From contig CAJKVH010000007.1 of NCBI GenBank assembly GCA_905203305.1, positions 4,781 to 68,780 of the forward strand: a stretch of 64,000 nucleotides of DNA, written 5' to 3'. Under the pieces are notes generated by a model. It did not search any database. It was not told the DNA's origin and worked only from the letters and a program-made list of their open reading frames with translations. Source of the stretch: an uncultured Eubacteriales bacterium (lineage in GTDB: Bacteria; Bacillota; Clostridia; TANB77; CAG-508). Every line of letters begins with the position of its first letter. The stretch's first letter is position 1. The translations under genes and the position numbers were made by a program. This document shows positions 1-8,835 of this stretch, in pieces.

Positions 1-1
1 A

Positions 2-790
2 GAAGATCCAACATTCAAAGCTTATACTAACCAAGAAACTGGACAAACAATTATAGCAGGAATGGGTGAGTTACACCTAGACATAATTGTTGATAGATTA
101 AAAAGAGAGTTCAAAGTTGAATGTAATGTAGGTAAACCACAAGTTGCTTACAAAGAAACAATCAGAAATAAAGTTAAAGTTCAAGGTAAATTTATCCGTC
201 AATCTGGTGGTAAAGGACAATACGGTGACGTATGGTTTGAAATGGAACCATTAGAAGCTGGAAAAGGAATTGAATTTGAAAGTAAAATTGTTGGAGGAGC
301 TGTTCCAAAAGAATATATCAAACCTATTGAACAAGGTATGAGAGAAGCTGCTCAAACAGGTATATTAGCTGGATATCCAGTTATAGACTTCAAAGTATCA
401 TTAGTTGATGGTTCATACCATGAAGTTGACTCTTCAGAAATGGCATTCAAGATTGCTGCTTCAATGGCATTCAAAGAAGGATGTAAACAAGGTAAAGCAG
501 TTATACTAGAGCCAATAATGAGAGTTGAAATAACAGTTCCTACAGAATACATGGGAGATGTTATTGGAGATGTAAACTCAAGACGTGGTAGAATCGAAGG
601 TATGGATGAAGTTCAAGGAATGGAAGAAATAAGAGCATTTATTCCACTTTCAGAAATGTTTGGATATGCAACAGACTTACGTTCTAAAACACAAGGTAGA
701 GGAAGTTACTCAATGGAACCATCTCATTATGACGAAGTTCCAAAATCAGTACATGATCAAATCGTAGCTTCTAGAAGCAAAAATGCTTAA
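2..790 (+). CDS. fusA: Elongation factor G, C-terminal part (5' truncated by window)
   Basis: This is the last 262 residues of EF-G, the GTPase that drives translocation on the ribosome. The frame is open from base 2, so the gene begins outside the window. The segment starts just before the GMGELHLDI motif and covers domain IV and domain V, including the RRGRIEGM stretch and the FGYATDLRS motif near the end. The G domain is missing only because the window cuts it off. tuf follows on the same strand after its own promoter, the usual str-operon neighbourhood. There is no in-frame CGG here. Confidence 0.97.
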   Translation, partial: EDPTFKAYTNQETGQTIIAGMGELHLDIIVDRLKREFKVECNVGKPQVAYKETIRNKVKVQGKFIRQSGGKGQYGDVWFEMEPLEAGKGIEFESKIVGGAVPKEYIKPIEQGMREAAQTGILAGYPVIDFKVSLVDGSYHEVDSSEMAFKIAASMAFKEGCKQGKAVILEPIMRVEITVPTEYMGDVIGDVNSRRGRIEGMDEVQGMEEIRAFIPLSEMFGYATDLRSKTQGRGSYSMEPSHYDEVPKSVHDQIVASRSKNA

Positions 791-813
791 TTAATAATAA
801 ATAAAAATAAGAC

Positions 814-842
814 TTGCATTTTTACTAAAAATAGTATATAAT
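814..842 (+). promoter_or_regulatory. Sigma-A promoter of tuf
   Basis: TTGCAT (814-819) and a perfect TATAAT (837-842) are separated by 17 bases. Transcription would start near 849 and give a leader of about 165 nt ahead of tuf. It is one of the best matches to the housekeeping consensus in the window. Confidence 0.8.
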
Positions 843-885
843 GCAAGCACATAATAAAAACGTTATTAAATTTAAAGTTTATAAA

Positions 886-1005
886 AAAGGAAATGGACAA
901 TCGTATAAGTGAGGTAACATAAGTTATTCACACGAAAGGGAATATTTTAGTAATAAGAAATGCCCTTACGTTAAAGATGTGTCCCTTTACCTTAAAAAAG
1001 GAGGA
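886..1005 (+). ncRNA. Structured leader RNA upstream of tuf, related to the dnaK leader
   Basis: This leader shares conserved blocks with the one at 51880-51965 ahead of dnaK: CAATCG, TAACAT-AGTTATT, ACGAAA, TTAAAGAT and CCCTTTAC. Complementary segments suggest a three-helix junction. The closing helix pairs TGGACA (894-899) with TGTCC (979-983). A short UAAC/GUUA hairpin sits in the middle. A third helix pairs AAGGG (936-940) with CCCTT (963-967). The paired bases differ between the two copies but remain complementary, as expected of a conserved RNA structure. I do not recognise it as a known riboswitch or ribosomal-protein leader. Confidence 0.6.
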
Positions 1006-1013
1006 ATTTAAAG

Positions 1014-2216
1014 ATGGCAAAAGCAAAATTCGAAAGAACAAAGCCACACGTTAACATTGGTACAATCGGACACGTTGACCATGGTAAAACAACAACAACA
1101 GCAGCTATTACAAAATACCTATCATTATTAGGAAAAGCTCAATTTGAAGCATATGATCAAATAGATGGTGCTCCAGAAGAAAAAGCTAGAGGAATCACAA
1201 TCAACACAGCACACGTTGAATATGAAACAGACAAAAGACACTATGCTCACGTTGACTGCCCAGGACACGCAGACTACGTAAAGAACATGATTACTGGTGC
1301 TGCTCAAATGGATGGTGCTATATTAGTTGTTTCTGCAGCTGATGGACCAATGCCACAAACAAGAGAACACATCTTATTAGCTAGACAAGTAGGTGTAAAA
1401 TATATCGTTGTTTACTTAAATAAATGTGATATGGTTGACGATCCAGAATTATTAGAATTAGTTGAAATGGAAGTTAGAGACTTATTATCAAGCTATGATT
1501 TCCCAGGAGATGAAATTCCAATCGTAAAAGGATCTTCTCTAAAAGTATTAGAGAGCACATCAACAGATCCTAACGATCCAGTTTATGCTCCAATGAAAGA
1601 ATTAATGGATGCAGTTGATAACTATATACCAACACCAGACAGACCAGTAGATCAACCATTCTTAATGCCAATTGAAGACGTTATGACTATCAGTGGTAGA
1701 GGAACTGTTGTTACAGGTAGAGTTGAAAGAGGAACAGTAAAATTACAAGATGAAGTTGAAATAGTAGGTCTTTCAAAAGAATCTAAGAAAACAACAATTA
1801 CAGGTGTTGAAATGTTTAGAAAAATATTGGATCAAGCAGAAGCTGGAGACAATATTGGTGCTTTATTAAGAGGAATTCAAAGATCAGAAGTTGAACGTGG
1901 TCAAGTTCTTGCAAAACCAGGAACAATTCATCCACATACAAAATTCAAAGCACAAGTATATGTTCTAACAAAAGAAGAAGGTGGACGTCATACACCATTC
2001 TTCAATGGATATAGACCACAATTCTATTTCAGAACAACAGACGTTACAGGTGTTATTGAATTAGAAGCTGGAACAGAAATGGTAATGCCAGGAGATAACG
2101 TAACAATGACAATCGAATTAATTACACCTATCGCTATCGAAAAAGGATTAAGATTCGCTATTCGTGAAGGTGGTAGAACAGTTGGTTCAGGTGTTGTTGC
2201 TGACATAATCGAATAA
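1014..2216 (+). CDS. tuf: Elongation factor Tu
   Basis: EF-Tu delivers aminoacyl-tRNA to the ribosome. The 400-residue length fits the family. The G domain shows GHVDHGKTT (residues 18-26), the effector segment RGITI, DCPGH (switch II) and NKCD. Domains II and III follow, with RGQVLAKPG and the C-terminal FAIREGGRTVG block. The start is fixed by a strong AAGGAGGAATT Shine-Dalgarno. It is transcribed from its own promoter through the structured leader and ends at a terminator shared with the convergent YtaF-like gene. It contains no in-frame CGG. Confidence 0.99.
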   Translation: MAKAKFERTKPHVNIGTIGHVDHGKTTTTAAITKYLSLLGKAQFEAYDQIDGAPEEKARGITINTAHVEYETDKRHYAHVDCPGHADYVKNMITGAAQMDGAILVVSAADGPMPQTREHILLARQVGVKYIVVYLNKCDMVDDPELLELVEMEVRDLLSSYDFPGDEIPIVKGSSLKVLESTSTDPNDPVYAPMKELMDAVDNYIPTPDRPVDQPFLMPIEDVMTISGRGTVVTGRVERGTVKLQDEVEIVGLSKESKKTTITGVEMFRKILDQAEAGDNIGALLRGIQRSEVERGQVLAKPGTIHPHTKFKAQVYVLTKEEGGRHTPFFNGYRPQFYFRTTDVTGVIELEAGTEMVMPGDNVTMTIELITPIAIEKGLRFAIREGGRTVGSGVVADIIE

Positions 2217-2230
2217 TAGTAAAAATATAA

Positions 2231-2260
2231 AAAATAAGGTACTACAATTTTGTAGGCCTT
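2231..2260 (+). terminator. Rho-independent terminator after tuf
   Basis: AAATAAGG and CTACA pair with TGTAG and CCTTATTT, followed by a T run. The stem is roughly symmetrical and lies between convergent genes, so it may act in both directions. Confidence 0.8.
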
Positions 2261-2269
2261 ATTTTTTTA

Positions 2270-2824
2270 TCAAAATTTAAATAAACCAATTAAAATTAAT
2301 ATAATTCCAGAAATTTTGCTCCATGTATCTTGAGGAATTTTATTAAAATAAGATAAATTTATTCCGAGAAAATTACCTAAAGCTAAAAAGATATATTGAA
2401 AAATTGCAACAAGAAGAGCGAAAATAAAAATATTAATACCAATAGTACTTGCACCAATTCCAATACACAAACTGTCGAGAGAAAGTGCAAAACCAAGCCA
2501 TAAAGCCTCATTATGACTTATATCTTTAGATTTATCAAAATCAAAGGAAAATTCTTTATTGTTAGATTGAATAATAATAAAAATTCCCATGCATAGTAAA
2601 AGGGCAGAACCAATATATTCACAAATATTTGTTGAAAAATTACTTTTCAGTATGTAGCCAACAAATCCAGAGAAGATATTTACAAATATTGAAATAAAAA
2701 ATAAAATGATTTTATCAACATGTGATAATTTTATTTTTCTAAGTCCATAAGTAATTCCGATACCAAGAGAATCAATAGTGCTAGATATTGCAATAAAAAA
2801 AGTATTAAAAATCACTTTTATCAC
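2270..2824 (-). CDS. YtaF / MntP-family membrane protein
   Basis: A 184-residue, strongly hydrophobic protein with about six membrane helices in two homologous halves. The first half carries the signature SSTIDSLGIGITYG and the second carries LSLDSLCIGIGAS. The repeated acidic DSLxxG motifs are typical of the MntP manganese exporters and of the sporulation-associated YtaF proteins. The spacing and length fit YtaF better than MntP. A GAGGTGA Shine-Dalgarno precedes the start at 2824. It is a single gene convergent with tuf. The family is well supported; the transported ion is inference. Confidence 0.8.
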   Translation of the reverse strand: MIKVIFNTFFIAISSTIDSLGIGITYGLRKIKLSHVDKIILFFISIFVNIFSGFVGYILKSNFSTNICEYIGSALLLCMGIFIIIQSNNKEFSFDFDKSKDISHNEALWLGFALSLDSLCIGIGASTIGINIFIFALLVAIFQYIFLALGNFLGINLSYFNKIPQDTWSKISGIILILIGLFKF

Positions 2825-2956
2825 CTCTTAATATTTTATTAAAAATGTCTTATTATGGTGATTTTTGTTAACGAATAGGTAGTCATTTTACTAAAAAACA
2901 TTGATAAATAAACTTAAGTTTGATAAAATGTAAAAAAATTAATAAGCGGTGATAAT

Positions 2957-3511
2957 ATGTATGAAACAATGGAAGAAGTAAAAAATGCGATAAAAGATTG
3001 TAACAAATGTAAATTGTGCGCAAAAAGAAAAAATATAGTATTTGGAGTTGGAAACGAAAATGCAGACATAATGTTTATTGGAGAAGGACCAGGAGCAGAC
3101 GAAGATGCTCAAGGAATACCATTTGTTGGAAAAGCAGGTCAATTAATGAACAAGGCATTTGATGTTGTAGGACTTGATAGAGAAGATGTTTATATTGCAA
3201 ATATAGTTAAATGCAGACCGCCAAATAATAGAGATCCAGAGCAAGACGAGGTTTTAGGTTGCATTAATTATTTAAGAAACCAAGTAATGATTGTAAAACC
3301 TAAAATCATTGTTTTGCTTGGAAGGATTTCACTTCAAAATATCTTAGGAAAAGAATATAAAATAACAGCTAGCAGAGGAAAATGGTTTGAAAAAAAGGGG
3401 ATATTTTATATGCCAACATGGCATCCGGCAGCATTGCTTAGAGATGAAACTAAAAAAATTGATTTCATAAAAGATTTAGAAGAAGTAATAAAAAAATCAA
3501 GCGAGTTTTAA
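2957..3511 (+). CDS. Family-4 uracil-DNA glycosylase
   Basis: A 184-residue type-4 uracil-DNA glycosylase, which removes uracil from DNA to start base-excision repair. Motif GEGPGADEDAQGIPFVG is the active-site A motif and TWHPAALLR is the C-terminal HP(S/A) motif. Cysteines in CNKCKLC near residue 16, plus KCRPP and the later GCINYL, form the 4Fe-4S site expected of this family. A TTGATA-17-TAAAAT promoter lies at 2901-2929. One dispersed-repeat copy follows the gene. Confidence 0.93.
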   Translation: MYETMEEVKNAIKDCNKCKLCAKRKNIVFGVGNENADIMFIGEGPGADEDAQGIPFVGKAGQLMNKAFDVVGLDREDVYIANIVKCRPPNNRDPEQDEVLGCINYLRNQVMIVKPKIIVLLGRISLQNILGKEYKITASRGKWFEKKGIFYMPTWHPAALLRDETKKIDFIKDLEEVIKKSSEF

Positions 3512-3512
3512 A

Positions 3513-3546
3513 TTTTCCCCTGAAAACTCCGTCCCCAAATGGGAAA
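3513..3546 (+). repeat. Dispersed GC-rich repeat, single copy
   Basis: One copy of the approximately 34-bp element whose core is ACTCCGTCCCCAAATGGGAA, in an otherwise A/T-rich intergenic gap. Other copies are at 16451-16546, 35616-35716 and 39327-39461. Confidence 0.85.
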
Positions 3547-3563
3547 AAGAAAGGAAAAAATAA

Positions 3564-4826
3564 ATGAATTTAGAAATACAGGAAAAATCAGATTATTGTT
3601 TAAATTGTAAATTAAAACCATGTTCGATTAAAGGATGTCCTTTAAACAACAATATACCAGAATTTATAAAACAAATAAAAGAAAAAGAATATAAAAAAGC
3701 ATATGAAATTCTATCAGAGACAACAGTATTACAAGGAATTTGTGGAAGAATATGTCCACACAAAAAACAATGCCAAGGATCATGCGTTAGAGGAATAAAA
3801 GGAGAACCTGTTAGTATTGGTGATTTGGAAGCATTTATTGGTGATTATTCTATTGAAAATAACTTGAAAATAAAAAAAGAAATTGATAAAAAAATGCTAA
3901 ATAAAAAAGTTGCAATTGTAGGAGGAGGTCCTTCAGGATTAACATGTGCGGCTTTTTTAGCTAAAAATGGAATAGATGTTACAATATATGAAAGAAAAGA
4001 ATTTTTAGGTGGATTATTAGTTTATGGTATACCTGATTTTAGACTATCAAAAGATATTGTAAAAAATACAATAGATAAAGTAATAGAATTAGGAATAGAG
4101 GTAAAGTATAATAAAGAACTTGGAAAAAATATAACTTTAGAAGAACTTACAAATGAATATGATTATATATATTTAGCTTTTGGTGCAAATGTTTCAAGTA
4201 AAATGGGAATAGAAGGAGAAGATCTACAAGGTGTTTACGGAGGAAATGAATTATTAGAAAATAATAATCATCCTAATTATGAAGGAAAAACTGTAATTGT
4301 AAATGGTGGAGGAAATGTTGCAATAGATGTTGCAAGAACAGTAAATAGAAAAGGAGCTAAAAAAGTAATAATAGTATATAGAAGAGCAAAAGAACAAATG
4401 CCAGCAGAAGAAAAAGAAGTGAAAGATGCAGAAAATGAAGGAATAGAAATATTATATCAAAACAATATTGTAAAAATAAATGGCAATGAAAAGGTAGAAA
4501 GCATAGAATTAATAAAAACAAAATTAGTTCAAAAAGAAGGAGATACAAGGCTTTCACCTGTAAATATTGAAGGAAGTAACTATAAAATAAATGCAGATTA
4601 TGTTATAATGGCATTAGGCTCAAAAACAGATGATTTTGTACAAAATTTAGGAATAGAATTAAATAAAAGAAACAATATAAAAGTAAACGAAAAATTTCAA
4701 ACATCAAATCCAAAAATTTATGCAGGAGGAGACCTAGCAGGAGGAAAAGGAACTGTTGCATGGGCTGCAAGAGATGGAAGAGATGCATCTCAAAATATAT
4801 TAGGAGAAATATATGGAAATATATAA
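3564..4826 (+). CDS. GltD-like FAD/NAD(P)H oxidoreductase
   Basis: A 420-residue flavoprotein of the glutamate synthase small-subunit family. The N-terminal Fer4_20 domain has cysteine clusters YCLNCKLKPC and CGRICPHKKQC for two Fe-S clusters. A Rossmann FAD motif VAIVGGGPSG (near residue 115) follows, then an NAD(P) motif VNGGGNVAIDVA (near 245) and the terminal FAD-contact motif YAGGDLAGG. No glutamate synthase large subunit lies nearby, so the electron acceptor is unknown; stand-alone relatives serve as NADPH:ferredoxin-type reductases. Its end overlaps the next gene by 14 bases, suggesting translational coupling. Confidence 0.88.
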   Translation: MNLEIQEKSDYCLNCKLKPCSIKGCPLNNNIPEFIKQIKEKEYKKAYEILSETTVLQGICGRICPHKKQCQGSCVRGIKGEPVSIGDLEAFIGDYSIENNLKIKKEIDKKMLNKKVAIVGGGPSGLTCAAFLAKNGIDVTIYERKEFLGGLLVYGIPDFRLSKDIVKNTIDKVIELGIEVKYNKELGKNITLEELTNEYDYIYLAFGANVSSKMGIEGEDLQGVYGGNELLENNNHPNYEGKTVIVNGGGNVAIDVARTVNRKGAKKVIIVYRRAKEQMPAEEKEVKDAENEGIEILYQNNIVKINGNEKVESIELIKTKLVQKEGDTRLSPVNIEGSNYKINADYVIMALGSKTDDFVQNLGIELNKRNNIKVNEKFQTSNPKIYAGGDLAGGKGTVAWAARDGRDASQNILGEIYGNI

Positions 4827-7020
4827 AATTAAAAAGTACTTGAAAGATAAAAATGAAAGTTATATTGGCAAAATGTTTTATTTAAATGAAGAATATATCC
4901 AAACAATAAAACTTATAAAAAAGACAATTAAAATTACGTATTATAAAATTAAAGATAATAATTTAATAGAAGAAACAGATGAGGAAATATTAAAAGAATT
5001 ATCTTCAAGGTATGAAAGCATACCAGATGATAGAATGTATATTGGAATTTTTGAAAAAAAGAAAAATATTGGTAATAATAAAAAAGAAGATCAAGAAATA
5101 AAGGAATGGACACAAAAATTTTCTAGTGAAACACTAGAAAGTTGTAAATTATTTACAGAAGTATATGGTAAAAGATTTGCCGAAAAGAAAATGGAAACTT
5201 TAGATAAGTTATATATAGAAGAAAGTGATGGAACATGGGCAGGGTACCAGGGAGATAAATATATAACATTATGTAAAAGACCAGGAGATCCAGAATCTAA
5301 ATATACTTTAAAAGAGATAAAAAAAGATGAGAAAATGCATCAAGTATTGTTACATGAATCTATTCATCTAGTTTTAAGAAGAAATAAAGAAATAGCTGGA
5401 TTGAATCCGAGTGGAATGATTAGATATGTAAAAAGATCTAAAATTTGGGAAAACTCAAATAGTAGTGAATATATAGAAGTAGGAAGAGCTTTAAATGAAG
5501 GTCTTACAGAATGGATTTCAGAAAAATGTGGATATGAACCAGGTAAAGGATATCTTAGATACACAAATTTTATTCGTGAATTAGAGTTAGCAATAGGACC
5601 TAAAAAAGTAATAGAATTAGGAAAAGGTAAAAACTTAGAAAAGCTATTAAACCTAAGTGAACAACAGGTATATGCATTTTTTATGAAAGCAGATTATATA
5701 TATAATTGTAAAGAGCGAATAGAAGAAATTGAAAAGTATCTAGAACCAATAAAAACAGAGAATATGGTTGAAAACGAAAGAAAATTATATGAAGATCCTA
5801 ATTATAATAGAGTAGTAAATGGTAAAGAATATTTTATATTTTTAAAAGATAGAAAATTAGAGCATTCGTATGAGAATTTTTTACTATATTATAAAGATAT
5901 GATAGATGGTTATGTAAAAGAAATAGAAAATGCAACGCTTGATATTGAAAATAGTATATATGAACAATATTTCAGAAAAGGTTTAGATTTTGCATTTAAT
6001 TTTGAAAGGCCAATGCCAAAAGAATTTATTGTAAGATATGCAAAATTCCGTCAATGTATATTTGATTCAGGATTCAGATTGATAGAAAGAACAGGATCCA
6101 CAACTAAATTTCTCAAAGATTTTGATGTATTATATAAAAGATATTCGGATTCAATTTTGCAGGAAGCGAAAGAAAATAAAGAGATGACAAAATCAGAGTT
6201 CTTAAAATATTTTGATGACCTTTCTGTTTTTGAAGGGGCAATTAAATATAAAGTATTTACCGAAGAACAAGATGAATTATTAAAGCTAAAGTTATCTGAT
6301 TTGAAAGAAAAGGATAAAGAAATAATGTTATTTTTCATAAAAGACTTATATCACATGGGAAAACTAGAGGAAATGGACCATTATACATTAAAAAAGATAA
6401 TAGCAAAAGATGGTGCTATAGATAAAATATGTTATAGGGATGGAAAAATTGTTGATGATTATCGTTTTTGTAAAGAAATAAAAATAACAGATGAAAACGC
6501 TAAAAAATACAACGAAATTTTTGACTTTACAATAGGACAGAATGAAGATTTTAAAAAAGTAATAACTGAATTTGATGATTTAAGAGAATCTTTAATGAGA
6601 GAAGATCCAAATACAGAAATAAAAATTTATAATAGAACAATTATAGTAAATTCAAAGAAAAAAGAAGAACTTTATTTGATTCAAAATGGTATATGTAAAG
6701 CAGATAATATAGAAGAACTTAAAGTAGATTTTGCAGAAGAAAAAGAAACCAATTTAGGAATGATACCAATAAAAAAGGTACAAGAAAAAGAAAGTTTTGT
6801 AAAAAGAATAATAAATATTTTTAGAAAAAAGATGGATGAAATGCAAGAAAAGGGACCGGTTTTAGAAGAAAAAAGACCAAGAGAAACTTATGCTTCTGCA
6901 CAAGCTAAAAGAAAAGAATGGATAGAAGAAGATATAAAAGTTGACAAAATAATTGTACCTAAAAGCCAAGGTGCAAAAAAAGAGGGTCAAAGATCTAATG
7001 AAAAAGATAAAGAAAAATAA
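4813..7020 (+). CDS. Putative HExxH zinc metallopeptidase, uncharacterised
   Basis: A 735-residue protein that I cannot assign to a named family. A classic zinc-peptidase motif, HESIH, falls at residues 181-185. A second motif, NEGLTEW (228-234), offers a glutamate (E229 or E233) as third zinc ligand, the gluzincin arrangement. The rest is charged and helical, with a Lys/Glu-rich tail after about residue 640. There is no signal peptide or membrane segment, so it probably acts in the cytosol. It overlaps the GltD-like gene by 14 bases and is likely co-transcribed. Zinc binding is inferred from the motifs; the substrate is unknown. Confidence 0.6.
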   Translation: MEIYKIKKYLKDKNESYIGKMFYLNEEYIQTIKLIKKTIKITYYKIKDNNLIEETDEEILKELSSRYESIPDDRMYIGIFEKKKNIGNNKKEDQEIKEWTQKFSSETLESCKLFTEVYGKRFAEKKMETLDKLYIEESDGTWAGYQGDKYITLCKRPGDPESKYTLKEIKKDEKMHQVLLHESIHLVLRRNKEIAGLNPSGMIRYVKRSKIWENSNSSEYIEVGRALNEGLTEWISEKCGYEPGKGYLRYTNFIRELELAIGPKKVIELGKGKNLEKLLNLSEQQVYAFFMKADYIYNCKERIEEIEKYLEPIKTENMVENERKLYEDPNYNRVVNGKEYFIFLKDRKLEHSYENFLLYYKDMIDGYVKEIENATLDIENSIYEQYFRKGLDFAFNFERPMPKEFIVRYAKFRQCIFDSGFRLIERTGSTTKFLKDFDVLYKRYSDSILQEAKENKEMTKSEFLKYFDDLSVFEGAIKYKVFTEEQDELLKLKLSDLKEKDKEIMLFFIKDLYHMGKLEEMDHYTLKKIIAKDGAIDKICYRDGKIVDDYRFCKEIKITDENAKKYNEIFDFTIGQNEDFKKVITEFDDLRESLMREDPNTEIKIYNRTIIVNSKKKEELYLIQNGICKADNIEELKVDFAEEKETNLGMIPIKKVQEKESFVKRIINIFRKKMDEMQEKGPVLEEKRPRETYASAQAKRKEWIEEDIKVDKIIVPKSQGAKKEGQRSNEKDKEK

Positions 7021-7102
7021 TAAAAAATATTGATTTTTTATGAAAAGCATACTAAAATTAATAATATCTTAATAAACTGAAAAATGAAAGGAATGTAGAA
7101 AA

Positions 7103-8125
7103 ATGAAAATACTTCTAGATGCAATGGGAGGAGATAATGCCCCAGATGCAACAATAAAAGGTGCAGTAAAAGCGATAAACCAAATAAAAGCGGAAGTTAT
7201 TTTGATAGGTAAGCAAGAAGTAATAGAAGCAAAAGTAAAAGAATTTTACGGAAAGACTTTGAAAGAAATTTCACCTAGATTAATAATAAAAAATGCAACA
7301 GAAACAATAGAAATGGAAGATGGTCCAACAGATAGTATAAAACACAAAAAAGATTCTTCAATGGTAGTTGGATTTAATATGTTAAAAAAAGGCGAAGGAG
7401 ATGTGTTTATTTCTGCTGGAAATTCTGGAGCCTTACTTGCAGGAGCGACATTATTAGTAGGAAGAATTAGAGGAATAGATAGACCAGCAATGGCAGGAAT
7501 ATTGCCTTCATATAAAAGTAGATTAGTACTAATAGATTCAGGAGCAAATACTAATTGTAGACCAGTAAATTTACTTCAATTTGCCCAAATGTCAAGCATA
7601 TATATAAGAAATACATTTGGAATAGAACATCCAAGAATAGGCTTATTAAATATTGGAACTGAAGAAACAAAAGGAAATGAATTAACAAAAGAAAGTTATA
7701 AATTACTAAAAGAAAAATCAGAAGAATTAAATATTAATTTTATAGGAAATGTTGAAGGAAGAGATGCATTTACTGGAGAAGTTGATGCGATTGTAACAGA
7801 CGGATTTACTGGAAATGTATTTTTAAAAGCAGTAGAAGGACTAGGAAAATTTGTAAAAAGAAGCCTAAAAGAAAATTTAATGAAAAATATATGGTCAAAA
7901 ATAGCTGCTATACCATCACTTCCAGCAATGAATAAATTTTCAAAATCAATGGATTACAAATCATATGGTGGAGCATTATTTTTAGGTGTAAAAAAACCTG
8001 TTGTAAAAGCACATGGAAGTAGTGATGAGAAATTATTTGAATTCACAATAAAACAAGCAGAACAATTTGTAAATAATAAAACAGTAGAAAACCTTATAAA
8101 AGAGTTTGAAAAAGAAAAAAAGTAA
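7103..8125 (+). CDS. plsX: Phosphate acyltransferase PlsX
   Basis: PlsX converts acyl-ACP to acyl-phosphate, the first step of phospholipid synthesis in most Firmicutes. At 340 residues it has the usual length. It begins with the family motif LDAMGGDNAPD and carries SAGNSGALLAG, GIDRPAMAG and TDGFTGN. The acyl carrier protein gene follows about 150 bases downstream under its own promoter, a common arrangement. A GGAATG-type Shine-Dalgarno precedes the ATG. Confidence 0.97.
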   Translation: MKILLDAMGGDNAPDATIKGAVKAINQIKAEVILIGKQEVIEAKVKEFYGKTLKEISPRLIIKNATETIEMEDGPTDSIKHKKDSSMVVGFNMLKKGEGDVFISAGNSGALLAGATLLVGRIRGIDRPAMAGILPSYKSRLVLIDSGANTNCRPVNLLQFAQMSSIYIRNTFGIEHPRIGLLNIGTEETKGNELTKESYKLLKEKSEELNINFIGNVEGRDAFTGEVDAIVTDGFTGNVFLKAVEGLGKFVKRSLKENLMKNIWSKIAAIPSLPAMNKFSKSMDYKSYGGALFLGVKKPVVKAHGSSDEKLFEFTIKQAEQFVNNKTVENLIKEFEKEKK

Positions 8126-8168
8126 AACCGAACGGTAATTCAAAAATAAAATAAATTACACATATCTA

Positions 8169-8197
8169 TTGACAAATGAAAAAACATATAATATAAA
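8169..8197 (+). promoter_or_regulatory. Sigma-A promoter of acpP
   Basis: TTGACA (8169-8174) and TATAAA (8192-8197) are 17 bases apart. A TATAAT overlaps slightly upstream at 8187-8192, but its spacing is only 12. Confidence 0.7.
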
Positions 8198-8280
8198 TGT
8201 CTATATAAAAAATAACATTAAATTTATATCAAAGGATATATTAATATTTGAAAATTTGGGAGGAGGTGAACTTAAGAGTT

Positions 8281-8523
8281 ATGAGTTCAGAAGAAATATT
8301 TGAAAAGGTAAAAAATATAATTGTAGATTTATTACAAGTTTCAGAAGATTCTGTTACATTAGATGCACATTTTATAGATGATTTAGGAGCTGACTCTTTA
8401 GATTTAGTAGAATTAATAATGGGAATTGAAGAAGAATTTAATATAGAAATTCCAGATGGAGAAGCTGAAAAAGTAGTAACAGTTGGAGATGTAGTTGAAT
8501 ACATAAAAGAAAATGTTGCATAA
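8281..8523 (+). CDS. acpP: Acyl carrier protein
   Basis: An 80-residue acyl carrier protein that shuttles fatty-acid intermediates. The phosphopantetheine serine sits in GADSLDLVEL, and acidic helix II follows. I place the start at the ATG at 8281, after the AGGAGGTGAA Shine-Dalgarno at 8261-8270. The frame remains open upstream, but nothing there resembles ACP. A terminator follows. Confidence 0.95.
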   Translation: MSSEEIFEKVKNIIVDLLQVSEDSVTLDAHFIDDLGADSLDLVELIMGIEEEFNIEIPDGEAEKVVTVGDVVEYIKENVA

Positions 8524-8557
8524 TTTTTGGAAAAAAATTATCAATAAGTAATAAAGT

Positions 8558-8596
8558 ACCCTATAAGATAGAAATATTTTATAGGGGATTTTTTTG
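8558..8596 (+). terminator. Rho-independent terminator after acpP
   Basis: ACCCTATAA pairs with TTATAGGGG and is followed by a run of seven T. Confidence 0.85.
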
Positions 8597-8835
8597 TCTT
8601 TTAATTTTTTTTGCTTGTAATGGTTTTATAAAATTTGAAATAAAACAGAAAACATATTGTAAAAAAATATACAATATGTTAATATGTAAATGTGTTTAGC
8701 CAAAAACTTATGTACATTGAAAATTGAATAAACCGCTAATTGTTAAGTATAAAAAAGCTGGAAATGGCAATAACAGATATGTATGTAAATGTAAGGCTAA
8801 ATTTATATAAAAAAATAAAATTAGGAGGATGAAAA
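8597..8835 (+). promoter_or_regulatory. Long untranslated region ahead of the prepilin-like gene, with inverted repeat
   Basis: I see no gene between acpP and 8836. An 11-bp inverted repeat, AACATATTGTA (8651-8661) and TACAATATGTT (8670-8680), has an 8-base loop and no T run, so it is more likely an operator or an RNA hairpin than a terminator. The only other feature I can support is the GGAGG Shine-Dalgarno of the next gene. Confidence 0.5.

Noticed and set aside
352..552. Minus-strand ORFs opposite fusA, tuf, dnaK and most other genes
   Set aside because: They are Leu/Phe/Ile-rich mirror images of AT-rich coding strands, lack ribosome-binding sites and overlap well-identified genes.
8597..8835. 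A c-di-GMP riboswitch ahead of the prepilin-like gene
   Set aside because: I could not find the conserved core or tetraloop-receptor sequences of either c-di-GMP class; only a simple inverted repeat is supported.
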